Shown piece after piece: positions 9,730 through 21,455 of a stretch of 64,000 nt of DNA. The position numbers were made by a program, and so were the translations under genes. Position 1 is the first letter of the stretch, and the number at the start of each line of letters is the position of its first letter. The notes below the pieces were generated by a model. It worked only from the letters and a program-made list of their open reading frames with translations. It had not been told where the DNA came from and searched no databases. Source of the DNA: Paludibacterium denitrificans (GTDB lineage Bacteria > Pseudomonadota > Gammaproteobacteria > Burkholderiales > Chromobacteriaceae); the NCBI RefSeq assembly GCF_009707705.1, contig NZ_WLYX01000001.1, positions 558,001 to 622,000 of the forward strand, read 5' to 3'.

Positions 9730-12578
9730 TTAACCACACGCACCTACGTGACCACACGCGGTACAAAATTCGCAACCATCCTTTTTGATCAGGGCATGGT
9801 TACCGCATTCCGGGCAGGGTTTGCTTAGCGACCGGCTTCATCGTTACGCTGGTTTCGGCCTCAAACAGATCGGCCTGTTCCGGCACCATCACCCCCATAT
9901 CCTCCAGCGGCACCCCTTCTTCGGTCAGCACGCCGAGCATGGCATAACGGTGGATCAGCAAACGCGCCATATAGGCCACGGTGGATGGCCAGCTTTGTGA
10001 TTTGTCGCTGCCCGGCGTACGGGCAAAGAAATCACCTTGCGGTTCGGCATAGGTCAGCAGTTTGCGTAATTTCATGCCGATCCAGGCCGGGTCGATCACG
10101 CGCATGTCGAGCGACAGCATTTTGCACAGGCCGTCCAGCTCGCGTGGATAGGCGCTTACCAGCCACAGCGAGTAAGGCCGCCGCTTGCCGTTGGGCAACA
10201 CCAGCTCTTTGACGAACAGCACGAAATCATCACCGGTTTGCGGATTGAGCACATCCACCGACCAGCTCATGGTGCCATCGGTACCGGACTTGGGTTCCTT
10301 GCGGGAAAACAGGGCATCCATCACCGGCGTGGGGGCGCCGGGCAAGCCTTCCAGTGCGCCCAGTTGCTCGACACGATGGTGCACCACCTGCCCCAGCGCG
10401 GCGGAAGCCGAGGTGGCATATACCGTTTTTTCGCCCAGTTCAAAACGATAGCGTTTATCACCGTTGGTGTGCGCCAGTGCGTCCAGTTTGGCGGCCAGCC
10501 GGGCATGATCGCGGCAACGCATGTCCATGGACAGAGTTTTGGCAATGGCACCCAACCCACGCTGTTCTTCCGTGGCGTTGACCCAGCATTCGAACGGCGT
10601 TTTGCGGCCGTTTTCCACGTGCCCGACCACCACGGCAAAGTCGCCGGCATCGCCTTCCACCATGTAAGTCCGGGAAGGATTGCCTTCTTTCAGCTTGGGC
10701 CGGTTTGGCCATTTCAGGCTGGCCAGCGCCGGGCTGGGCGCGGTATTGAGGGTAATGCGGCGATCCGGGTCGCCGTCCTGACTGGCAGACAGGTCTTGCG
10801 GGGCTTCTTTCGCCGGTTCCACCGACAGCACCGAGCCGATCACATTATTGGGGCGATAGGTGGTGATGCCCTTCAGCCCGTTACGCCAGGCTTCCAGATA
10901 CAACGATTCAAAATCGGCAAACGGGTAATCGGTGCTAGACGTTGACGGTTTTGGAAATGGCGGTGTCGATAAACGGTGCCACGGCCGCCACCATGCGCAT
11001 GTGATCGAGCGCACTCATTTCCAGCGCACTGACAAAATACTCTGGCAGGTTAGCGGTATCGCCGCCTTGCAGGCGGTAGAGCCGGTAGGCGTGGTCTTCC
11101 ACCAGATAGTCTTGCGTGCTGCCATCGGCCATGCGTTTCTTGCGGGTATAGAACCAGCTGAACGGCGGTTCGATGCCATTGGAGGCATTATCGGCAAAGG
11201 CCAGCGAGATGGTGCCGGTCGGCGCGATAGACAGCAGGTGCGAGTTGCGGATGCCGTGCTTGCGGATGCGCGCCTTGATGGCTTCCGGCAAGCGGCTGGC
11301 ACAGTGCGGCTCGGCCAGATACGCCTCGGCATCAAATAACGGGAACGGGCCCTTTTCGATCGCCAGATCCACCGAGGCATCATAGGCGGCGTTGCGCATG
11401 GTTTCGGCCAACCTGGCGGCGAAACGACGGCCTTCTTCGCTGTCGTAGCGGATTTTCAGCATGATCAGTGCATCGCCAAGGCCGGTGAAACCCAACCCGA
11501 CGCGGCGCTTGTTCTGCGCTTCCTGCTCTTGCTCCTTGAGCGGCCACACCGTCAGGTCCAGCACGTTATCCAGCATGCGGATGGAGGTACGCACCACCTG
11601 CTCAAACGACTTGAAATCAAAGCTCGGCTTATCGCCAAACGGTTGTTGCACGAAGCGGGCCAGGTTCACCGAGCCCAGATCGCAGCAGCCATAGTCCGGC
11701 AGCGGCTGCTCGCCACACGGGTTGGTGGATTCGATCACTTCGCAATACGACAGGTTGTTATCGCGGTTGATCTTGGACATGAACAGCACGCCCGGTTCGG
11801 CATGGTCATAGGTGGACTCCATGATCTGCCGCCACAACGCGCGGGCTTAAACCTTGCGATACACCCACAGGCCATCGTCGCGCTGGTAACTTTCCGGAAA
11901 GGCGTCGCTGGCGGGGGCAACTTCGTGGGTCAGCTCCCAATCGGCCTCGGCTTCCACCGCCTGCATGAAGGCATCGGACACGCCAACCGAAATGTTGAAG
12001 TTGCGTAAATCGCCCTGGTCTTTGGCGTGGATGAACGCCTCGATATCCGGATGGCTGACATCCAGCACGCCCATCTGAGCGCCACGACGGGCGCCGGATT
12101 CCACGGTTTCGCAACTGCGATCGAACACGCGCATGTAGGACACCGGGCCAGAGGCGCGGCTATCCGTCCCTTTCACCCGCGCGCCGCGCGGACGAATCCG
12201 GCTGAAGTTGTAGCCCACACCACCGCCACGGCGCATGGTTTCAGCTGCTTGCAACAACGCCTGATAGATACCAACCTTGCCGTTCTCGCTCTCGGAAACC
12301 GAATCCGCCACCGGCTGGACAAAGCAGTTGATCAACGTCGCCCGCAAGTCAGTCCCGGCGGCGGAATTGATGCGTCCACCGGGAATGAAACCGTGATCCA
12401 GTGCGTGGAAAAACTGCTGCTCGAAGCGGGCGGGATCGTTTTCGCGGGCGGCCAGCGCGCGGGCCACCCGCTGACGGACCTGGGTAACAGTCTGCTCGTC
12501 TCCTTTGGCGTATTTTTCCAGCAGTACCTCCCGCGAAATGTCCTGCTCGGCCATGGCGGCGACGTTTTCCTGTTTCAT
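9730..12578 (-). CDS. nrdJ: Adenosylcobalamin-dependent (class II) ribonucleotide reductase (broken at three points)
   Basis: About 950 residues when reassembled. It reduces ribonucleotides to deoxyribonucleotides using B12, independent of oxygen. Supporting features are [17 protein letters not shown], the NPCGEQPLP active-site loop with its cysteine, and a C-terminal zinc ribbon CPECGN...CEFCTACG ending at the TAA at 9730. Breaks: an in-frame stop at 11847 where VYRKV is followed by TAA in place of an expected CCG, a frame change near 10937, and GCTTAGC at 9823-9829 just before the zinc ribbon. All three restore a full-length family member when read across. Two NrdR-like boxes lie upstream. 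Only this one class of reductase is visible in the window. Confidence 0.9.
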
Positions 12579-12638
12579 CCTGTTACCTTTCCTCCCGGAT
12601 CACGGCTTGGGCGCTCGGCAACGGGCGGCACGGCCATG

Positions 12639-12687
12639 ACACAATATATAGAAAATCAAGATACCAATAAAACACCATGTAGTGCAT
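12639..12687 (-). promoter_or_regulatory. Pair of NrdR-like boxes upstream of nrdJ
   Basis: Two related 16-mers, ACACAATATATAGAAA at 12639 and ACACCATGTAGTGCAT at 12672, resemble the NrdR consensus acaCwATATaTwGtgt. They start 33 bp apart, close to three helical turns, which is the spacing known for NrdR box pairs. They lie 60-110 bp before the nrdJ start, so repression by NrdR is likely. Confidence 0.6.
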
Positions 12688-12729
12688 TCTGCGCCCAAGC
12701 GGCTGCGAGCGGCAAGCACCGGTGGCGGC

Positions 12730-15700
12730 TTAACGGGTGGCCAGTTTGACCTCCAGAGGCACGCCATCCTGTCCTGCCTTGGCCTTTACCGGCGGCAACA
12801 CGCTGATGCGTTCGGCCAACGTGTTGTCGGCACGCAACAGTACGCGTTTGGCATTTTCGGCGCGGGCATGGGCCAACGCTTGCAAGGCCGTGTTGTCCAC
12901 GCCTTCTTTTGCCAGCATCTCGTCATGCAAGGCACGGGCCGTGGCGGCACCCGACGGCGCACGCGGGTTCAGCGTCCAGGTCATCAAGCGCATACGCCCG
13001 ACACGTTGGCCGAACACGGTTTTCACCGCGGCCTGGATGGCTGGGTCGGCCAGATCAGGTACTGGCAACGGCTCATCGGCAGCGACGCCACGGCTTACCA
13101 CCTGCAAGATGGCCCGGTCGATACGTGCCCGCGCCAGTTCCTTGCTGTCCACCACCGGGTCAAAACCACCGGCCAATTGCAGCAGCATCTTGGGACGCTT
13201 GGCCATGACTCCGGCGACCTTGTCGAGTTTTTCCCGCTCCGGTGGCGATACGGCCGCTTCACCGGCAATGAAGCGGATGTCATCAAAGCCTTCGCCACCA
13301 AACAACGCGCCCAGCGCACGGAACGGCGCGGTCACGACCTTGGTGATGATATTGGTGAAAGCGTGCCAGATCACCTTGCCATAGCTGAAGTGCGGATCAT
13401 CCAGATTGCCGCTCACCGGCAGTTCCAGATCGATACGGCCATCGCTGTCTTCCAGCAGTGCCACCGCCAGCCGTAGCGGCAAGTGCGGCCCTTTGTAATC
13501 GGGAATTTCATCGCCCAGCTGGATGGTATCGATGACGACGCGGTTCTGCCCCTTGAGTTGGCGCTGTTGCAACAGATAGCGCAAATCCACGGTCAGACGG
13601 CCGTCGTTGATCTTCCAGCCTAAAAAAGTCATCGAGTACGGATTGAGGCTGTTGAGCGGGATATTGCGGAACGCCAGCGTGATGTCGGTGTCGTCGGTGA
13701 CCGCAAGCGGAGCCAGCGAACCGCGCACGCGGACATCGCCATAGCGGTCGACATCGCCATCCAGCGTGACGGTGCCACGCCTACCGGGCAACGAGGACAG
13801 CCCCTGAATCGAGCCGCGCAGCCGATGCATGTGCGTGGCGAAATTGGGGTTCATGCCCAGATCGGCAAATTCCACATTCCCGCCTTGCACGCGCACCGTC
13901 CGCACGTTGACCGGCACGGTATGGCCCGGCGTGCTCTGGCGGACTGGCGCCACGGCAGCGGGCGGTGCAGTCACCGGCGTCGTAGCCGTTTTGACGACAG
14001 CGGCCGCAGGCTTACTGCTGGCTGCGGACTTACCGGAAAACAGCTTGACCACGTTAAGTTGGCGCTGCGCGTCGAGGATCAGGCGTGCGGACGGGTCGAT
14101 CAGGCGCACTTCGCGTACCGCCACGTTGAGCGGTTGTCCCTGCACCGCCAGCCCGTTTACTGCCAGTTGGCGCCAGCCCAGCAGCGGCTTGCGCTGGCCG
14201 GGTTCCTGCAATTTGAAACGGTTGATACCGGCCTGCCCGTTCACCTGCCAGTTACGGGCCGAAGCAGCCACCGCAAGGTTGGCCGAAAGTGTGCCATCGC
14301 TCAATTTGAGCGGCGTTGTGGCCAAGGCATACGGCGCCACCGGTGACAATGGCACCCCGGCGGCCGTCACCCGGCCTTGCACGGCCGCCTTGGCCAGATC
14401 GAGCGCCAGTTGGGCCGACAACGTGCCGCTCCCCAGCTTACTGCTCACCGCCAATTGCGCTTACTGATGCTCGGGTACTTCCAGCGTGGCAGACACCGCT
14501 TCCAGCGCCAGTTTTACCGGCTGGGCCGGGCTGGCGTCGTTCCATTGCAGGCGACTGTCGGTCAATTCCAGCGGCGGATAATGTAGTTTCCACGCCGGTG
14601 CAGCCTTGGCGTTACCCACTGCTTTGGCGACGGCAGGCCGTACCGCACCAGCCGGTTGCAACAACTGTTGCAGATTGATGCGTCCCTGACGGTTGCGTTC
14701 GGCCAACACCTCCAGCCCGCTCAGGCTCAGTTTGCCCGGTTGCAACGTGTGCTGTTGCAGGCTGAACTGGCTGGCCGCAAGATGCGCCTGCTGCAAGGTC
14801 ACCACCGGTTTGGCATGCTGCGCGCCCAGTTGCCAATCGGCCAGCGCCACCGTTACGTCTTTCAGCTGCAAACCGGTTTTCGGCGTCAGGGCCATCTGTG
14901 CGGTCAGCAACGGCAAGCGGCCATTGACCTGCAACGGTTGGGCAAAGCCATGGTCGGTATAGTCCAGCGCCCAGTTCTCCAGCCGCAGGCTGGGCAGCTG
15001 TACCGACCAGGGCGCGGCCGGGGTTGCCGCAGGACTGGGGGCTGTCGGCTTGCTTGGCGGCAAGGCGGCCTGCCAGTCAATCAGGCCGTTGGACTGCCGT
15101 TGCAGCGCAATCTGCGCACCGCTTAACGTTACCTGCCCCAGATTGACTGCATGGCGTTGCAGATCGAAATGGCCATTGTTGAGCGCCAACTGAGGCAGGC
15201 GAATCACACTGCCGCTGCTCGGCGCCGTCAGTTGCAAGTGATTGAGCTTGGCGGCAAACGGTGCCACCGTCAGCTGCGCCTGCTTGCCGCTCAGGTCAAA
15301 CTGGTAGCGCGCCTGTAAGGCCAGCTCGCCCTTGGGCGGTGCCACGGCAAATTGCGGTTTGACATAATCCCAGATGCTGGCCAGCCGAAAACCACGTACC
15401 CGCGCTTCGCCACTCGATTGCAGCGGTTGCAGGCGCAGCGAGCCTTTCCAGTCGAACTGTGCGCCATCGGCCAGAACGGCATGCAGCGTGTAGGCACCGT
15501 TTTCCGGCAGGGTGGACAGGTCGGTCAGCCGGAAATTGACCGGCGACAGGTTGAAACGCTCATGCGCGCCACCCAATTGGTCCGACAGCTGCACCTGCCC
15601 TTGCTGGATGGCAAATTCCTGAACCAGCAGTTTGGGCAGCTCGCTTTTCTTGCTTAAGCTTCCGGCTTGGCCGGGCCACTGGCATCGGCGACAAAACGCG

Positions 15701-16103
15701 CCCAGTTCCACTGGCCCTGACGGTTGCGCTCCACCCACAGTTGCGGGGCCTCCAGACGGAACTCGGACAACTGCCAGCGCCCCAGCAACAAGGCGGAAGG
15801 ATCGGCATTGACCAGCACCCGCCGCGCCGCAAACAGCGGCTGGCCATTGCCTTCGCTCAGACGGAGATTGTTGATCTCCAGCTCCATGCTCCATGGTCGG
15901 AGATGGATATCGCCCACCACCAGCTGGCGGCCAATGCCCTGCGCCCATTGGCTGGCGGCATTCTTGGCCAGCCCCGGCGCCACACCGGCCAGCAAGCCCC
16001 AGCTGATACCCACCAGCAAGGCGCTGCCGCCCAGCCAATAAGGCCAGCGGGCAGCGCGCGACGGCGGAACGGTAGACGGCGGCGGAACGACAGGTTCGGT
16101 CAT
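12730..16103 (-). CDS. Large AsmA-like / DUF748 envelope protein (broken at two points)
   Basis: About 1,120 residues. A Pro-rich N terminus is followed by one membrane helix (WPYWLGGSALLVGISWG), then long repetitive beta-strand regions typical of AsmA/YhdP/DUF748 proteins, and a C-terminal OmpA-like or DUF748 portion. Such proteins are anchored in the inner membrane, span the periplasm and are linked to lipid transport or outer-membrane assembly; this is family knowledge only. Breaks: GCTTAAGC at 15652-15659 (restores PEAGKKSELP) and a TAA at 14461 where EHQ and AQLAV are joined by an expected Pro, from CAGCCGGCG read as CAGTAAGCG. It is divergent from earP. Confidence 0.75.
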
Positions 16104-16256
16104 GGCGGGCATCTTTATTATTGGTTAGCTGGCTATTCTAAACCCAAAGCCGGGCGCGTTTATGCTCGTTGTTGCGGCTTTCTCCGCCGAGGTTTCACGC
16201 GGGCGTCAAGCTAATAATGGTATGCTGGCCGCGCCTCGTACAACCTCCGTTTCAAC

Positions 16257-17416
16257 ATGCATACACCACCACGCTGGCACTGGGATCTGTTCTGTACCGT
16301 CATCGACAATTACGGCGATATCGGCGTCGCCCGGCGGCTGGCACGCTTAGCTGACACAGGGGTTCGGCCAACATGTGCGCCTGTGGGTGGATGATCTGGC
16401 CAGCTTCGGCCAACTATTGCCACAGCTGGACCCGGCGGCCGAGCAACAACAGCAGGATGACATCACCATCTGCCACTGGCGGCGCGATGCGTTTCCGGCC
16501 GACGTGGTGCCGGGCGACGTGGTGATCGAAGCCTTTGGCTGCGAGTTGCCGGACAGTTTCCAAGAAGCCATGGCCACGCAGCCACGCCCGCCGGTGTGGA
16601 TCAATCTGGAATATCTGTCGGCGGAAGAATGGGTGGAAGGCTGCCACGGCTTGCCCTCGCCGCACCCTCGCCTGCCATTGACCAAATACTTCTTTTTCCC
16701 CGGTCTGGGCGCACAAACCGGCGGCCTGCTGTGCGAAGCCGGGCTACCGGCGCAACGCCAGCAGTGGCAACGCGACGCCCTTGCCCAGCGCGCGTACTGG
16801 CAAACCTTCAACCTGCCACCGGCGCAACCCGGCGAATGGCGTGTCAGCCTGTTTGCCTATGAAAACCCGGCCGCCACCGAGCTGCTGGCGCTGTGGGCGC
16901 TGGGCGATCGGCCGATAACCTGTCTGGTACCGGTGGGCAAGGTGCTGCCGGATGTGGCCAAGGTATTCGGCCAACCTTTGCAGGTCGGCCAGCGGCTGAC
17001 GCAAGGCAACCTGACCGTGCAGGTACTGCCGATGACCGATCAGGCCAGCTATGACTTGCTGCTGTGGTCCTGTGATATCAATTTCGTGCGGGGCGAGGAC
17101 AGCTTCGTGCGGGCGCAATGGGCGGCCCGGCCGTTTGTCTGGCATATCTATCCGCAACAGGAAGATGCCCATCTACTCAAGCTTGATGCGTTTCTGTCAC
17201 ACTACACCGCGCCGCTCAGCCCGGACGCCAGCCGAGGCCATCCACGCACTGAGCCATGCCCGGAACCGCGGACAGGGCATGGCCGCCGCCCGGCAAGCCG
17301 CGCAGCCACATTTGCCGGAATGGCTGACACACAGCCAACTTTGGATGGATAAACAACTGGCGTCGGGGGACTTGGGGACACGGCTGGTGCAATTCATACA
17401 AAACCGGCTACAATAG
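16257..17416 (+). CDS. earP: EF-P arginine rhamnosyltransferase (broken at two points)
   Basis: Begins [18 protein letters not shown], the characteristic EarP N terminus with the catalytic Asp region (NYGDIGVA). The C-terminal half carries [33 protein letters not shown], matching the nucleotide-sugar site. The enzyme transfers rhamnose from dTDP-rhamnose to Arg32 of EF-P. Breaks: GCTTAGC at 16339 (GCCGGC predicted) and near 17225. Reading through gives about 385 residues and the C terminus QFIQNRLQ at 17416. It lies 56 bp before efp on the same strand, so enzyme and substrate are co-encoded. Confidence 0.9.
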
Positions 17417-17472
17417 CCCGTTTTTCGGATACCGTTTTCCGATCTAATTCAAGTGTTTGGGATTTTTACGCA

Positions 17473-18036
17473 ATGAAAACCGCACAGGAACTCCGCGCAG
17501 GTAACGTATTCATGGTTGGCAACGACCCGATGGTCGTGCAAAAAGCCGAATTCAGCAAATCCGGCCGTAATGCCTCCGTCGTCAAGATGAAGATGAAAAA
17601 CCTGTTGACCGGCGCAGCATCGGAAGCCGTGTATCGCGCCGATGACAAATTCGACGTCGTGGTACTGGAAAAGAAAGAGTGCACCTACTCTTACTTTGCC
17701 GACCCGATGTACGTCTTCATGGACGAAGAATTCAACCAGTACGAAGTTGAAGCCGAAAACATGGGCGATGCGCTGAACTTCATCGTCGATGGCATGGAAG
17801 AAAAATGCGAAGTGACCTTCTATAACGGCAAGGCCATTTCCGTTGAACTGCCGACCACCGTGGTCCGTGAAGTGGAATACACCGAACCGGCCGTCCGTGG
17901 CGACACCTCCGGCAAGGTACTGAAACCGGCTCGCCCGGTTGGCACCACGTTCGAAGTACCGGTTCCGGCCTTCGTCGAAATCGGCGAAAAGATCGAAATC
18001 GATACCCGTACCGGCGAATTCAAGAAGCGCGTGTAA
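17473..18036 (+). CDS. efp: Translation elongation factor P
   Basis: Intact, 187 residues, full length for the family. EF-P enters stalled ribosomes and promotes peptide bonds at polyproline. Residue 32, at the tip of domain I, is Arg in the loop SKSGRNAS, the residue modified by EarP, rather than Lys as in EpmA-modified EF-P. The upstream earP gene and a strong terminator after the stop suggest a two-gene transcription unit. Confidence 0.97.
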   Translation: MKTAQELRAGNVFMVGNDPMVVQKAEFSKSGRNASVVKMKMKNLLTGAASEAVYRADDKFDVVVLEKKECTYSYFADPMYVFMDEEFNQYEVEAENMGDALNFIVDGMEEKCEVTFYNGKAISVELPTTVVREVEYTEPAVRGDTSGKVLKPARPVGTTFEVPVPAFVEIGEKIEIDTRTGEFKKRV

Positions 18037-18057
18037 TTCCGCTGCTTGCCGAAAGCC

Positions 18058-18083
18058 AAAAGCGCCCAACCGGGCGCTTTTTT
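18058..18083. terminator. Bidirectional terminator between efp and zapE
   Basis: AAAAGCGCCC, a short loop, then GGGCGCTTTTTT. The A and T runs flank the stem on both sides, so it can stop efp (+) and zapE (-) transcription. Confidence 0.85.
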
Positions 18084-18153
18084 CATGGTGGCTAGTGCTG
18101 GCCAAACCTGACACGCGTGGCGCCGGGGTTCGGCCAACCTGACAATCACCGGC

Positions 18154-19319
18154 TCAGCTCACCACGCCTTCTGGCGGCTGATCCAGCGTCATGCCTTCGG
18201 ACTGGTGCGGCAGTTCCAGATAGCTGCGCGACTGCATCTCGGTCAGGCGGCTGGCGGTACGGAAGAACTCGCTGGCTTGCACCCCTTCGGTATACAGCTC
18301 CTCGGGCTGAGTCGCCGCCGAGGCCACCAGCTTGACGCGATTGTCGTAGAACACATCCACCAGCCGGGTAAACCGGCGCGCTTCCGCTGCATCCTTGGCC
18401 GTCAGTTTGGGAATATCCGACAGAAACACCGTATGGTATTCCTGTGCGATTTCCAGATAATCGGTCTGGGCGCGCGGGCCGCCGCAAATGCCCTTGAAAT
18501 CGAACCAGATCACTCCCGGCGCCAGCTTTTTCACCGGAATCTGCCGCCCCAGCACTTCCACGTGCGACTCCGGCAGCGTCGTGCCGGAACTGAGCCGGTC
18601 AAACATCACCTGCATGCGCGCTTCGCTATCGGCATTGGCTAATACACCATGAACAGCGGTTCACGCGTCAGCTCACGCAGGCGGTAGTCATTGCCACTGT
18701 CGACATTCAGCACCTTCAGCTCGCGCTTGAGCAACTCGATGGTCGGCAGAAAATTCTGACGTTGCAAGCCATTGGGATAGAGACCATCGGGCGGATAATT
18801 GGAGGTGGTCACCAGCACCACGCCCCGCTCGAATAGCGCCGCCATCAGACGGCCCAGTATCATCGCGTCGGCAATATCGCTGACATGGAACTCGTCAAAA
18901 CAGAGCAGACGGGTGTTGCGCGCAATCTTGTCCGCCAGTGCCAACATCGGGTCTTTTTCGCGCGCCAGCAGTTTCAGCTCGCGATGCACTTCCGCCATGA
19001 AATTATGGAAGTGGATACGCCGTTTGCGCCGATACGGCACGCAGGCATAGAAGGCATCCATCAGGAAACTCTTGCCACGCCCCACGCCACCCCAGAAATA
19101 CAAGCCGCTGGGTACATCCGGGCTGCGCAGGCTACGCCCCAAGAAACGATTGCGCTTGGCCTTGAAATCCACCAATTGATGCCAGAGTTTATCCAGCTCA
19201 TCAATCGCGGCGGCTTGGGCCGCATCATGAATGAAACCGGGTTGCTCACTGGCGACCTGATACCAGGCCTTGGGGCTCATGCTGCCATCGGACGGCGGAG
19301 AAAAAGTATGTTGGGACAT
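18154..19319 (-). CDS. zapE: Cell division AFG1-like ATPase (frame broken)
   Basis: About 388 residues. Walker A GGVGRGKSFLMD lies near residue 75 and Walker B LLCFDEFHVSDI near residue 140, followed by the AFG1-family signature TSNYPPDGLYPNGLQR. ZapE is an ATPase associated with the Z ring under stress in E. coli. The frame breaks at about 18639: FMVY is followed by TTAGCC, and the downstream frame continues ANADSEARMQ. A CCGGCC original would restore one protein with a Pro-Ala link. Confidence 0.88.
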
Positions 19320-19360
19320 GCGAAATCTTTGTCGGTCTCAAGTCGTGAATTCGGCCAACC

Positions 19361-20260
19361 TTACACGGCAAACAGGCCACTGGAAAGATAACGGTCGCCG
19401 CGGTCGCAGACAATGGAAACAATCACGGCGTTTTCCACTTCCTGCGACAGGCGCAGCGCGGCAGCCGTGGCACCGCCAGATGACGGGCCAGCCAGAATGC
19501 CTTCGGTACGGGCCAGCTGGCGCGTGGTATCTTCGGCTTCCTGCTGCGACACGTAGATCATGCGGTCAATGCGGCTGAAATCACAAATTTTGGGCAGGTA
19601 TTCATCTTCCCACTTGCGAATCCCCGGAATCTGGCTACCCGGCTGCGGCTGCACACCGATGATCTGGATCTCCGGGTTCTGTTCCTTCAGATAGCGGCTG
19701 TTGCCCATGATGGTACCGGTGGTGCCCATGCTGGAAACAAAGTGGGTAATGCTGCCACGGGTATCCGCCCAGATTTCCGGGCCGGTGGTTTCGTAATGCG
19801 CCAGTGGATTATCCGGATTGGCAAACTGGTCGAGAATCACGCCGACACCCGCGGCCTGCAGCCGACGCGCTTCGTCGATCGAGCCGGGCATGGAGTGTTC
19901 TTTCGGCGTCAGTACCACCTGGGCGCCATACGCCTGCATGGTTTGCACCCGCTCGGCGGTGGAGTTTTCCGGCATTACCAGAATCAGCTTGTAGCCCATC
20001 ATGGCGGCCGCCATGGCCGGGCCAATCCCGGTATTGCCGCTCGTCGGTTCGATCAGGGTGTCACCCGGCTTGATCTGACCACGTGCTTCGGCATGACGAA
20101 TCATGGAGAGCGCGGGGCGATCCTTGACGGAACCGGCCGGATTATTGCCTTCCAGCTTGAGCAAAATGGTATTGCTAGTCGCCCCGGGCAGGCGTTTGAG
20201 TTTGACCAGCGGGGTGTGGCCAACAAAATCTTCCAGCGTGTGAAACGATGGTAAAGTCAT
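19361..20260 (-). CDS. cysM: Cysteine synthase B
   Basis: Intact PLP enzyme of about 299 residues that makes cysteine from O-acetylserine and sulfide or thiosulfate. The PLP lysine is in NPAGSVKDR and the phosphate-binding loop is PTSGNTGIG. The start at 20260 is chosen because AGGAG sits nine bases upstream, whereas the ATG nine bases earlier abuts it. Length and motifs favour CysM over CysK. It stands in the same direction as zapE and hldD. Confidence 0.92.
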   Translation of the reverse strand: MTLPSFHTLEDFVGHTPLVKLKRLPGATSNTILLKLEGNNPAGSVKDRPALSMIRHAEARGQIKPGDTLIEPTSGNTGIGPAMAAAMMGYKLILVMPENSTAERVQTMQAYGAQVVLTPKEHSMPGSIDEARRLQAAGVGVILDQFANPDNPLAHYETTGPEIWADTRGSITHFVSSMGTTGTIMGNSRYLKEQNPEIQIIGVQPQPGSQIPGIRKWEDEYLPKICDFSRIDRMIYVSQQEAEDTTRQLARTEGILAGPSSGGATAAALRLSQEVENAVIVSIVCDRGDRYLSSGLFAV

Positions 20261-20393
20261 GCGTGGCATCTCCTAAGAAGCGGCCATTATACTACCGCCA
20301 GACAAGACAACCCGCTTTACCCTTATGCTGGTTTTGCATAATAAAAGGCCCGCGGCGATGCACGCGGGCCCGGTGGCTTAAACCTGAATTCGC

Positions 20394-21387
20394 TCAGCGC
20401 GTCATCAGCCAATCCACATAGCGGTCCACCCCCTGCTCCACCGTCAGCATCGGCTCTTCATAACCATAGGCGCGCAGTTTGCTGATATCGGCCTGGGTGA
20501 AACTCTGGTACTTGCCCTTGAGCGCTTCCGGAAACTCGATATATTCCAGAATGCCTTGCTCCACCAGTTCGGCCAACGTCAGCGCCGGTTTGCCTTCGTG
20601 CTTAAGCGGCAGGCGTTGACGGTCGCCACCGCAACGTCGTTAAACGGCTGGGCACGACCCGAGCCCAGATTGAAGATGCCGCACTTCTCCGGATGATCGA
20701 GGAAATACAGATTGACCTTGACCACATCTTCCACCGAGACAAAGTCACGGCTCTGCATGCCATCGCCGTAACCATCGTTACCGGCAAACAGCTTCACCTT
20801 ACCGGTCTCGCGGTACTGGTTGAAATTGTGGAACGCCACCGAGGCCATGCGCCCCTTATGCTGCTCTTGCGGTCCATACACGTTGAAATAGCGGAAGCAA
20901 CCTGCGCGGTCAGGCCGTCCTGCATGCGCCGACGCAGCACCTGGTCGAACAAGAACTTGGAATAACCGTAGACGTTGAGCGGGCCTTCGTACTGCCGCTC
21001 CTCCTTGAACACCGTGCCCTTGCCATAGGTGGCCGCACTGGAGGCGTACAGGAACTGGATTTCCTCGTCCTGACAGTATTCAAATAACGACAGCGTGTAC
21101 TGATAGTTGTTTTCCATCATGTACTTGCCATCATGATTCATGGTGTCGGAGCAGGCACCCTCATGAAAAATGGCCCGAATCTCGCCATCCAGATGGCCTT
21201 GCAACAGGCTCGGCAGGAAATCCTGCTTGTCGACATAATCGGCAATCTCACAGCCCACCAGATTGAGGAACTTGTCGCCCTTGGTGAGATTATCCACCGC
21301 GATGATGTCGGTCTCGCCACGCGCATTGAGCGCCTTGACGATGTTCGAGCCAATGAAACCGGCCGCGCCGGTAACAACTATGGTCAT
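20394..21387 (-). CDS. hldD: ADP-L-glycero-D-manno-heptose 6-epimerase (broken at two points)
   Basis: N-terminal Rossmann motif [11 protein letters not shown] and the short-chain epimerase catalytic set with YGYSK support HldD, which completes ADP-heptose for the lipopolysaccharide inner core. Break one, near 20895, fits a four-base loss (GCCGGC to GC) before FRYFNVYG. Break two is GCTTAAGC at 20600-20607, restoring [19 protein letters not shown]. Reassembled length is about 331 residues, as expected. It follows hldA on the same strand, in keeping with one heptose pathway. Confidence 0.9.
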
Positions 21388-21455
21388 GTTCTATCCTTTG
21401 TGCGAGCGATGCGCCACAGGCCGCCTAACCGGCAGGCACGCCAGCGCTGGCCGCG

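Noticed and set aside
18102-18143. Direct repeat GGCCAAACCTGACA / GGCCAACCTGACA after efp
   Set aside because: Only two short copies, one overlapping the window-wide 10-mer; too little to call a regulatory element.
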